Of a DNA stretch of 29,256 nucleotides, positions 22,611 to 29,147 are shown in pieces. The notes beneath the pieces were generated by a model. That model saw only the letters and a list, made by a program, of their open reading frames with translations. It made no database searches and was not told the DNA's origin. Source of the stretch: a virus; IMG/VR virus record IMGVR_UViG_3300025154_002528, positions 1 through 29,256 of that record, one strand, 5' to 3'. Made by a program: the position numbers and the translations under genes. Numbering within the stretch: position 1 is the stretch's first letter; every line of letters starts with the position of its first letter.

Positions 22611-22657
22611 TTCTGGTTGCTGTGCAATACATACAAAACAATTGGAAAAACGGTCTG
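22611..22657 (-). repeat. 47-bp element, copy 2 (late operon, distal)
   Basis: A perfect direct copy of the element at 22514-22560, separated from it by 50 bases of unrelated sequence (period 97). It lies just outside the WYL-gene terminator. Confidence 0.85.
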
Positions 22658-22669
22658 AAGTCATTACGT

Positions 22670-22703
22670 AAAAAAAGCGGCATCCGTGATGGATGCCGCT
22701 TTT
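22670..22703. terminator. Bidirectional intrinsic terminator after the WYL gene
   Basis: GCGGCATCC (22677-22685) and GGATGCCGC (22691-22699) form a 9-bp G+C-rich stem, extended by A/T pairs to 13, around GTGAT. Seven A on the left give a T-run for minus-strand transcripts from the WYL gene; four T on the right serve the other direction. Confidence 0.9.
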
Positions 22704-22730
22704 CAGGGAGAATATTGAGTAGGAATCAGG

Positions 22731-23720
22731 TCAGGAGTGAAGTTTGCAGATTTCTTTTGCCGCGATCATGACTTCTTTTCTTATAGATTCGGGTTCGATG
22801 ACCACGGCCTTACCCTGCTGGTATAAAGTCCAGTGTATGAGTTCGGGAATGGTTACGCTTGGAACGTTTAACAAAAACTTTCCGTCATCAAGCCTTTCCA
22901 TCGTCTGCTTTGTATTCAGAGGATTGGTTTCCAGAAAGCTTTTCAATGACTTGTCACAGATTATTTTGACGTTCTCAACTCTTTCAAAGGCGAGGAAATT
23001 GTCCCGGCTTATCTGATTGATGATCTTATCGTCCGGCTCAAAGAACTTGCCCGCTTTTTCAGCAGAGCATATGCGGTGAAGCGCAAAAGTCCTGATCTGA
23101 TTTCGTTTGAGACAAAAAGTTTTTACATACCATGAGGAATCGAAGAAAACCAATGCATGCGGTTCTACCCGTCTTTCGCTTCTGGCGCCATCGACCGCTT
23201 CGTAAACGATATCGACAGCCTCGTGATCGCGCCAGCACTCGAACAGGGTCATGAACATATTTGCATTGATGGAGACATTCAGCCCGGCAAAAACAGTCAG
23301 GGACTTGACGAACGCATTGTCGAGAAAGTCGGGATTATTGGTGGAAAGTTGAAAGTCGACCGCAGCTCGGATGCGGCTTCTCAAAGGTTCCGGGAAGATT
23401 TCTTCGGCTATTCTCGCACCGAGTACGGAAGCAAGCATCTCATTTTCGTCAAGAACTGCCGGACATGAAAAGTTCCATCCATGATGCTTAAGGTAGTAAC
23501 CGTTCTTTTTTCTGTCGAAGCCCAGCGGGCAGTTAAACTCGTCCGCAAGTGCTTTCATATCGCGCTTCACCGTTTCTTTCGAACACGCGATATTCAGTCC
23601 GTGGAGTTCTTCCATTTTGCTGAATTCCTTTACAAGCGAAGCACTGTTTGGATAACGGTTTTCCTTGAGCAGCGAAACGATCCGCGTAAGCCGGTGGAGC
23701 TGTTTTTTATTGAATCCCAT
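22731..23720 (-). CDS. WYL-domain transcriptional regulator
   Basis: A 329-residue regulator. The N-terminal winged helix-turn-helix is KKQLHRLTRIVSLLKENRYPNSASLVKEFS...CSKETVKRDMKALADEFNCPLGFDRKKNGYYL. The WYL domain is at about 160-230, with VDIVYEAVDGARSERRVEPHALVFFDSSWYVKTFCLKRNQIRTFALHRI. A C-terminal WCX-like region ends VIEPESIRKEVMIAAKEICKL. WYL proteins sense ligands (often nucleic acid or nucleotides), and several (BrxR, CapW) repress phage-defence operons transcribed divergently. Here it is divergent from the ATPase operon, with an operator-like inverted repeat in the 131-bp gap. The ribosome site before ATG 23720 is weak (GGTGA), consistent with low-level repressor synthesis. Confidence 0.92.
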   Translation of the reverse strand: MGFNKKQLHRLTRIVSLLKENRYPNSASLVKEFSKMEELHGLNIACSKETVKRDMKALADEFNCPLGFDRKKNGYYLKHHGWNFSCPAVLDENEMLASVLGARIAEEIFPEPLRSRIRAAVDFQLSTNNPDFLDNAFVKSLTVFAGLNVSINANMFMTLFECWRDHEAVDIVYEAVDGARSERRVEPHALVFFDSSWYVKTFCLKRNQIRTFALHRICSAEKAGKFFEPDDKIINQISRDNFLAFERVENVKIICDKSLKSFLETNPLNTKQTMERLDDGKFLLNVPSVTIPELIHWTLYQQGKAVVIEPESIRKEVMIAAKEICKLHS

Positions 23721-23743
23721 CTTAAGTCACCATTTTTTTTCGG

Positions 23744-23775
23744 GTGTCATGTTTAGAGGTGTCATATTTTGACAC
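23744..23775. promoter_or_regulatory. GTGTCA operator-like repeats between the divergent genes
   Basis: GTGTCAT occurs at 23744-23750 and again 15 bases on at 23759. The second copy is the left arm of a 17-bp inverted repeat, GTGTCA-TATTT-TGACAC (23759-23775). TTGACA (23769-23774) inside the right arm resembles a -35 box for the plus operon. TATACT at 23787-23792 is a possible -10, but the 12-base spacing to TTGACA is too short, so the exact promoter is uncertain. Likely binding site of the WYL regulator. Confidence 0.6.
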
Positions 23776-23851
23776 TGCATTAAATATATACTGCCTTTGA
23801 TGATAAAAACATGTCATCGGAGTAAAAACTTAAAAAAACGAGGTGCAGAAA

Positions 23852-25735
23852 ATGATGGTAAGTGCAGACCGTTCGTCGCATCAATTGTGCGAACTCTCCG
23901 TAATCGGCGGGTTCCTTGACGGCGTGAAATTCGATTTTTCACAGGGGCTGAACTGTATAATCGGAGCCAGAGGAACGGGCAAGACAACAGCTTTGGAATT
24001 AATCCGTTACGCGATGGGGAAAATGCCTGAAAGTCCGGCAGCAGGCAAACGCCTTGAATCCCTTGTCGACGCCAATCTCAACGGCGGACGTATTGAGCTT
24101 AAAATCAGGACGAAAGACGGATTGAACTATATCGTCAGTCGGGTTTGCGGAGAGGCACCGGTAGTATTGGACACAAGCAGTCAGCCGACCGGACTGACCC
24201 TGAGGAACGGCAGTTTTTTCAAAATCGACGTATACAGCCAGAACGAGGTGGAAAACATGGCGGACGACCCGCTTTCCCAACTGAACCTCATAGATAATTT
24301 CGAACCGGAAAAGCTCTCTGAAATAGAGCGCCAGATACGGAAAGTAAAATCGGACCTGGCATCCAACTCGAACACTCTTATTCCTTTATATGAACGGCGC
24401 AGGATGTTGAACGAGTCAGTTGGGACGCTCCCGGCAATAGAAGAAAAGCTGAAGTCATTCGCTGCGGAAAATGGAGAAAATTCAGAAGAAATAAACAGGG
24501 CGCATGCGCTGAAGGGGCAGCGGGATCGTGAACGAAGAAGCATGGATGCGGGTCATAAACTTCTTGCCGATGCGGAATCGTACATATCCGGCAGCATTCA
24601 CTATATTCATGATAATCTTCAGAACATTTTCTCAAAGGATATCATTACCGGCTGCAATGCTCAGGTCATACAGGATGCAATGTCGGATCTGCTTTCATGC
24701 GGGGAAAACATCGATATGAAAATAAATCAGTTGCGTGGACTGATAAAGGAAACTCTTGAAAAATTATCAGGCCATTCGGCACGGATTGAACACTTGCACA
24801 CACAGCAGGAAATGCAGTTCAGGAGCTTGATAGAAAAGCATCGTGAAAACCAGGACAAGGCAACGGAAAGAATAAAGCTGGAAAAGCGGCGCAATGAACT
24901 TCTTGGAACCAAAAATGAGTTGGGCGAAATAGATAAGAAAATTAAAAACCTTAAAGACGAAAGAACCCTTATGCTTTCAGAACTTTCCTCTCACCGGGAT
25001 AAAAGGTTCCGCCTCAGAGAAATGATAGTTGACAGAATCAACAGCAAACTGATGCCCGCAGTCCGTGTCTCAATAAATCAGTACGGAAACCGGGGGAAAT
25101 ACAGTGATTTTCTTGGGGAATGCCTGAAGAACGGACACATGCAATATCGCAAGCCTGCGGAGAAAATCGCACACGCATTCTGGCCCTCTGATATCGCATC
25201 TGTGATAAGGGAAAAGAAGACCGTAGAACTTATGGAACGAGCAGAATTAAGTGAGAACATGGCAAAACAGGCACTTGAAGCACTTAGAAAAGTTGAAGTT
25301 CTTCACAAGCTTGAGGTAATCGACTTGCCTGACCAGCCGCTGATAGAACTTAACGACCACGGCAACTATAAAACGACCGCATCGCTTTCCACCGGACAGA
25401 AATGCAATACGATCCTGCCGATACTGCTCCTTGACAGCGACAGTCCGCTTTTGATAGACCAGCCGGAAGACAACCTCGATAATGGCTTTGTCCACAACAC
25501 GATAGTCGAAAGCATCTGCAAAATGAAAGGCCGCCGCCAGATGGTATTCGTAACACACAACCCGAATATTCCGGTACTTGGAGATGCCGAGCGTATTTTC
25601 GTGCTTGAGTCGGACGGAACGGTAGCATCAATGCGGAATTCGGGTGGAGTTGATGAGTGCAAGGAGGAAATCGTCTCGCTTCTGGAAGGCGGGGAACAGG
25701 CGTTCAAAAAGCGCAAAGTACGTTATTCATATTAA
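23852..25735 (+). CDS. SMC/TrlF-like ATPase of the defence-like cassette
   Basis: A 627-residue soluble ABC-type ATPase. Walker A is GARGTGKT (38-45, Lys44). A long helical and coiled-coil region of about 300 residues (roughly 155-460; e.g. KATERIKLEKRRNELLGTKNELGEIDKKI) separates it from the ABC signature LSTGQK (512-517), Walker B PLLIDQPEDNLDN (from 532) and the H-loop VFVTHNPNIPVLGDAE. The C-terminal part closely resembles ATPases of the TrlF / Rad50-like defence group. Start: GAGGTG at 23840-23845 points to ATG 23852 (MMVSADRS); a GTG at 23843 lies inside that ribosome site. No PHP, nuclease or other effector domain is seen, so it probably works with the kinase and regulator downstream. 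Confidence 0.9.
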   Translation: MMVSADRSSHQLCELSVIGGFLDGVKFDFSQGLNCIIGARGTGKTTALELIRYAMGKMPESPAAGKRLESLVDANLNGGRIELKIRTKDGLNYIVSRVCGEAPVVLDTSSQPTGLTLRNGSFFKIDVYSQNEVENMADDPLSQLNLIDNFEPEKLSEIERQIRKVKSDLASNSNTLIPLYERRRMLNESVGTLPAIEEKLKSFAAENGENSEEINRAHALKGQRDRERRSMDAGHKLLADAESYISGSIHYIHDNLQNIFSKDIITGCNAQVIQDAMSDLLSCGENIDMKINQLRGLIKETLEKLSGHSARIEHLHTQQEMQFRSLIEKHRENQDKATERIKLEKRRNELLGTKNELGEIDKKIKNLKDERTLMLSELSSHRDKRFRLREMIVDRINSKLMPAVRVSINQYGNRGKYSDFLGECLKNGHMQYRKPAEKIAHAFWPSDIASVIREKKTVELMERAELSENMAKQALEALRKVEVLHKLEVIDLPDQPLIELNDHGNYKTTASLSTGQKCNTILPILLLDSDSPLLIDQPEDNLDNGFVHNTIVESICKMKGRRQMVFVTHNPNIPVLGDAERIFVLESDGTVASMRNSGGVDECKEEIVSLLEGGEQAFKKRKVRYSY

Positions 25736-25751
25736 TATAAGGAAAAGCTCG

Positions 25752-26906
25752 ATGAACGAATTAAAAGGATTTACAGAAAACGATCTGAATGGCCTTGATT
25801 GGCCGGAACGCCGCAAATTTGCCCAGCAGCTCTGCGAACACATAAAGTCCGGTGATAGAAGCGAAGAGCGCCTTCGCCTCTTCGAAAGACTGGCGCTCGA
25901 TCCCAAGTGGGAAGTTCGTCTCGATATTGCACATAATCTGCTGAATATTCCCGAAGAGCGCTTCTGGAAATTAGTCCCGACGCTGGAAAAGGATACAAAC
26001 TCATTTGTTTTGAATGCTCTAAAAAGGGCAGTCAACAAGCTGGCATGCAAAAAGAAGGAGCGGAAAAAGTATGAAAAGAGTCTGGGCTGCATAGACGGAA
26101 TGCGTTTGAAAATCAAAAAGCAGCATGGCCCTGAGGCGGCTGAAAAGGCGTTCCGGATGACCGAGCGGCTTTACGATGTAATGAACGGATCGATTGTTCA
26201 CGATATGCTGGGAATCCTGACTCCGATAAAGTCCGGAGCCGAGACAATAAGCATATGCTTCGATGAAGGATGGGACGATCGGGAAAAAATCGGACGGGCG
26301 TTAAACTCCATGTCAAAATGCATATACCTGATGGAGCGCCTCCTTGGCGACATGCGTTCTTATTCCAAGCAGACGCCGAGGGAAAGAAAAACCGAACGGC
26401 TGATTGATGTCGTAAATGAATCGCACAAACTTGCGTTGGACTTTTTCGAGTCTAAAGACATGGATGTGCACCACATAAGTCTGGGAATAGATATAACGGA
26501 AAATATAACTCTCGATATCGCCCGGCATCAGATCGTCGAGGTATTTTATAATCTCATCAGAAACGCTTATGAATCTTTCGCGACCGGACCCGGATCTTTC
26601 AGGTCTGGCGGAATAAGCGTATCCGCAGAAATAGCGAACGGCAATTCTGTGAGAATTGCAGTTTCGGATAACGGAATGGGCCTTAATGAAGATGAGCTTT
26701 GCCATGTCCGGCGCTTCGTTCCAGGCGGAACTTCCAAAAAAATGACAGGTACCGGATTCGGATTGCCGATTGCCAGAAGGAAGATTTCCGACCATGGCGG
26801 GACATTGGAAATCGACAGCGAAGAAGGAGAAGAAACAACGGTTACGGTTACGCTGCCACTGAAAAACGGGAGGAACGATAATAATGACACATGCTCTGAT
26901 AGTTGA
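25752..26906 (+). CDS. Soluble histidine kinase with N-terminal HEAT-like repeats
   Basis: A 384-residue sensor kinase without membrane segments. Residues about 20-100 form HEAT-like helical repeats (LFERLALDPKWEVRLDIAHNLLNIPEERFWKLVPTLEKDTNSFVLNALKRAV). The phospho-acceptor motif is GSIVHDMLGILTPI with predicted His150. The ATP-binding domain shows the N-box FYNLIRNAYESF (266-276), the G1 box DNGMGL (307-311) and the G2 box GTGFGLPIARRKISDHGGTLEI. ATG 25752 follows AAGGAAAAGCTCG, 16 bases after the ATPase stop. It overlaps the regulator by 23 bases, so translation is probably coupled. A repeat-containing cytosolic kinase would sense an internal cue or partner such as the ATPase (inference). 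Confidence 0.92.
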   Translation: MNELKGFTENDLNGLDWPERRKFAQQLCEHIKSGDRSEERLRLFERLALDPKWEVRLDIAHNLLNIPEERFWKLVPTLEKDTNSFVLNALKRAVNKLACKKKERKKYEKSLGCIDGMRLKIKKQHGPEAAEKAFRMTERLYDVMNGSIVHDMLGILTPIKSGAETISICFDEGWDDREKIGRALNSMSKCIYLMERLLGDMRSYSKQTPRERKTERLIDVVNESHKLALDFFESKDMDVHHISLGIDITENITLDIARHQIVEVFYNLIRNAYESFATGPGSFRSGGISVSAEIANGNSVRIAVSDNGMGLNEDELCHVRRFVPGGTSKKMTGTGFGLPIARRKISDHGGTLEIDSEEGEETTVTVTLPLKNGRNDNNDTCSDS

Positions 26907-27666
26907 CGATTCGCAGCAGATCATCGAAGATCTCCGCGACCGCCTGGATTCGCTGGGACACTCTTACGATAACGCGATGTCGCAATTAGAGGCTCTTGAC
27001 CTTTTCAGCCGAAACACATATTCCTATATTCTGCTTGACCTGGAAATCCCTTTTATTTACGGCAAGCCAAGCAGGATACAAAACGGAAAAAACACGCTTG
27101 AATCCATAAGAAAAAGCGAGCGTGGAAGTTCAATTCCAGTAATAGTCATAACAAGCCACGGGCTTGACTCACATAAACTGGTGACTGAAGTCATGCGCTG
27201 CGGCGGAGCAGATGATTTCATGGGAAAACCATTTCCCAATATTGGAGAAACCCTCGAACAAAAAATCATGGACGTTTTGAAACAATACCCGGGAAAGGAG
27301 GAAGTCGTCCCACTATCTGAAAAAGTCGAAACTGAGGCGGTAAATGGGGTCAAGCTTCTCCTTGAGGCCAGGGACGGAAAAGAGTACTGGATATTGAACT
27401 CGTCCCCTCCGAAGCTGCTTTATAAGGCTTCCGCCGGAAAACGCGCGAAAGTGATGCGCGTCATATACGATTTCCAGCACCTTGACCTTATTCCCCATGA
27501 CTATTTTCTGAGTCAATGCGGCTGGAAAGACCACGAGTATTTTCTGAAGGATGAACAGGGCAATTATAATGCCATGCGCGGCCCGATGAAAAACCATCTC
27601 TCCGAAATAAACAAGGCGCTGGGCGCAGATTGGAAAATCGAAAGAGGTGGGATAAGGATCAGATAA
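26884..27666 (+). CDS. Response regulator with unassigned C-terminal domain
   Basis: A 260-residue protein. The receiver domain (1-130) has acidic pocket Asp8-Asp9 (ALIVDDSQQ), the phospho-acceptor Asp52 in YILLDLEIPF, Thr90 (VIVITSHG) and Lys115 (FMGKPF). An insert after Asp52, PFIYGKPSRIQNGKNTLESIRK, is longer than usual. After a linker (about 131-150) comes a 110-residue domain (LLLEARDGKEYWILNSSPPKLLY, MRVIYDFQHLDLIPHDYFLSQCGW, and the end LSEINKALGADWKIERGGIRIR) that could be a winged helix (the end recalls OmpR-type 'G-x-R-I'), or an effector. ATG 26884 follows GGGAGGAACGATAATA. It is the last gene before a strong terminator. Confidence 0.9.
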   Translation: MTHALIVDDSQQIIEDLRDRLDSLGHSYDNAMSQLEALDLFSRNTYSYILLDLEIPFIYGKPSRIQNGKNTLESIRKSERGSSIPVIVITSHGLDSHKLVTEVMRCGGADDFMGKPFPNIGETLEQKIMDVLKQYPGKEEVVPLSEKVETEAVNGVKLLLEARDGKEYWILNSSPPKLLYKASAGKRAKVMRVIYDFQHLDLIPHDYFLSQCGWKDHEYFLKDEQGNYNAMRGPMKNHLSEINKALGADWKIERGGIRIR

Positions 27667-27690
27667 ATTTTCAAAGAAGAAGTTCTTCTC

Positions 27691-27726
27691 GCACGGGGAT
27701 GATTTTTCATCCCCGTGCTTTTTTTT
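27691..27726 (+). terminator. Intrinsic terminator of the ATPase-kinase-regulator operon
   Basis: GCACGGGGATGA (27691-27702) and TCATCCCCGTGC (27707-27718) form a perfect 12-bp stem with loop TTTT, followed by eight T. Confidence 0.95.
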
Positions 27727-27743
27727 ATTTCCTATCCGATATT

Positions 27744-27915
27744 TGTCCCAAACTGTCCCGGATTGTCCCAAATCCTGTCCCGACTGAAGAAAATTCAAAA
27801 ATAATTCAAAAATTTTCAGATTTGTTCTTGAGTTCAAATTAGGCCTTTTTAGTCTTCTAAAACCCTGTTCCGACCTGTCCCGGTTCTGTCCCGACTACTT
27901 GGGACACGCTGTCCC
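27744..27915. other. Iteron-like TGTCCC cluster around an AT-rich stretch (possible replication origin)
   Basis: The 304-base gap between the cassette and the next gene contains TGTCCC at 27744, 27754, 27764 and 27776 (spacing 10, 10 and 12). After about 85 bases it resumes with TGTTCC at 27866 and TGTCCC at 27876, 27887 and 27910. The last is one arm of GGGACA-CGC-TGTCCC (27901-27915). The context of each is roughly Y-TGTCCC-R. The intervening 27782-27860 is AT-rich and holds two tandem copies of AATTCAAAAAT (27792-27813). Helically phased repeats flanking an unwinding-prone region are the layout of an iteron origin. A cooperative operator array is the alternative. Confidence 0.6.
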
Positions 27916-27970
27916 GAATTAAAATAAACTCCAGACAATCAAAACAGGAATTTTAACGAAAGGACATAAC

Positions 27971-28288
27971 GTGAAAAAGAGTGAAGTTTCAGAAGGCGGA
28001 CAAACGCTCATCGCCATCATGCAGAATGTGGGATATGGCCGCATCATGAACCTGAAGATCAGCGGCGGAGATATTTTCCTGACCGAGGACAGCATCTGGG
28101 AGCGGGATGTCAGATTCGGCAAAACCGAAGACAAACACGATTATCCGGGAAACCGTGATTATGAACTGAAAAAGCAGCTTGCCGATTTCTTCAGATACAT
28201 CTCGGGAATCGACGAGGGCGAAATAAGCCGCCTCGAAATACAAGCAGGGCTTCCCAGTCTTATGCGCGAAAGGAGGAAAATAGCCTGA
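27971..28288 (+). CDS. Conserved phage hypothetical protein
   Basis: A 105-residue protein, GTG start with AAAGGACATAAC upstream. The motif IAIMQNVGYGRIMNLKISGGDIF, then DVRFGKTEDK...DYELKKQLADFFRYISGIDEGEISRLEIQAGLP, looks like a compact alpha/beta unit. It resembles short uncharacterised proteins in other prophages and bacteria ('M-x-x-x-x-Y-G-R-I' start and 'I-x-x-G-L-P' end). Its place just after the iteron-like cluster and before the sigma-like gene suggests an early or replication-associated role, not shown by sequence. Confidence 0.7.
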   Translation: MKKSEVSEGGQTLIAIMQNVGYGRIMNLKISGGDIFLTEDSIWERDVRFGKTEDKHDYPGNRDYELKKQLADFFRYISGIDEGEISRLEIQAGLPSLMRERRKIA

Positions 28289-28355
28289 AAAAAGGGTTGG
28301 CTTCCCTCATGAAATAAATAACAGAAATTCGGTATTGGTCAATTAAACCGGCCGC

Positions 28356-28415
28356 AAAGCGGAGGTGATTGAGGATGCCGCCAGAAATGGCGAAATTCAA
28401 TCATCTCCGCTTTTT
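28356..28415 (+). promoter_or_regulatory. Hairpin masking a perfect Shine-Dalgarno, with T-run (riboregulator or attenuator)
   Basis: AAAGCGGAGGTGATTGA (28356-28372) pairs over 17 positions, one of them a G-U wobble, with the arm at 28397-28413. An inner stem CGCCA-GAAA-TGGCG (28379-28392) has a GNRA loop. The left arm contains GGAGGTGATT, the best possible ribosome site, with ATG at 28375 in frame with the sigma-like gene. The right arm ends in five T (28411-28415). The structure could hide the ribosome site or terminate transcription. Confidence 0.65.
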
Positions 28416-28467
28416 CATTGGCGCGTGTCTTCGGCTCCTCCCGGCCATAAGCCAGGAGAAAAAGAAA

Positions 28468-29067
28468 ATGGATACGGATTTTATCCCCGAAAGCATAGAG
28501 TCGAACATCAAGGCGAAGGCACGCATGTTCGTCAAGAAAAATAAACTTGCCGAGGTCGATATAGCAGACATCGAACAGGAACTAAGGATAGTCGTTGTAA
28601 AAGGGCTTCAAAAATATAACCCTGAGCTGGCATCGCCTGATACGTTCTGCGACAGGATCATCAGAAACAAGATCAAGAATCTCGCGAGAAAGCATTACTC
28701 CGAGAAAAACCTGATGATCCTCTATGCCGAACAACTCAAGGAAAACGATCAAGGGAATGCTTCGTCCCGACACAATGCGCTGGAAGAAAGTATGAATGTC
28801 GATTCCGCAATATCATTTCCTTTGCATGTAGCAGATCTCAAGTCCGATATAAACGCATTACTGGACAAAATGCCGGAAGAACTCAGGTCGTTTTGCATGG
28901 AAGCCGCCAAAGGGCTTTCTTTTAATCATATAGCAAGAGAAAAAAAGCTCAGCAAGTTCATGCTTTACAAGAAGTATCTGACCCCCATAAGGAAACTGTG
29001 CCGGAAGTTTTGCCTTCATGAATACCTTGATAAATCCATTGTGCTGAGGGGGCCGTCATGTGTTTAA
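28468..29067 (+). CDS. Sigma-70-family-like RNA polymerase factor
   Basis: A 199-residue protein (230 if started at ATG 28375). A region-2-like segment reads KAKARMFVKKNKLAEVDIADIEQELRIVVVKGLQKYNPELASPDTFCDRIIRNKIKNLARKHY, the usual 'D-I-x-Q-E ... Y-x-P ... F ... I-x-N ... R' pattern. The C-terminal part, LDKMPEELRSFCMEAAKGLSFNHIAREKKLSKFMLYKKYLTPIRKLCRKF, matches a sigma region-4 helix-turn-helix. It may direct RNA polymerase to phage promoters. ATG 28468 follows AGGAGAAAAAGAA. The longer form would use the Shine-Dalgarno hidden in the hairpin at 28356-28413. It ends 9 bases before the third 47-bp element. Confidence 0.75.
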   Translation: MDTDFIPESIESNIKAKARMFVKKNKLAEVDIADIEQELRIVVVKGLQKYNPELASPDTFCDRIIRNKIKNLARKHYSEKNLMILYAEQLKENDQGNASSRHNALEESMNVDSAISFPLHVADLKSDINALLDKMPEELRSFCMEAAKGLSFNHIAREKKLSKFMLYKKYLTPIRKLCRKFCLHEYLDKSIVLRGPSCV

Positions 29068-29076
29068 GCCATAACT

Positions 29077-29123
29077 CAGACCGTTTTCTCAATTGCTTTG
29101 TATGTATTGCACAGCAACCAGAA
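29077..29123 (+). repeat. 47-bp element, copy 3 (before RecE-like gene)
   Basis: An inverted copy of the 22514/22611 element with 3 differences in 47. In the gene direction it starts CAGACCG and ends ACAGCAACCAGAA, 24 bases before the next ATG. One difference turns a T-G pair of the TTGTT/AGCAA stem into C-G (TTGCT), keeping the stem. Confidence 0.85.
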
Positions 29124-29147
29124 AAAAATTCAAAAGGGAAGGACAAA

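Noticed and set aside
22514-22657. Two identical 47-bp repeats with one interval, resembling a mini CRISPR array
   Set aside because: Only two tandem copies, an interval of 50 bases (long for CRISPR), a third diverged copy in opposite orientation 6.4 kb away just before a gene, no cas genes, and consistent placement before start codons. A regulatory element explains it better.
22482-22771. Short open frames on both strands through the 47-bp elements
   Set aside because: They arise from the repeated DNA itself, have no ribosome sites, and the same peptides reappear with each repeat copy in either orientation.
22514-29123. 6.6-kb transposon bounded by inverted repeats
   Set aside because: No transposase inside, no target-site duplication visible, one side has two copies, and the enclosed genes include phage-type genes. 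Kept only as an alternative for the repeat element.
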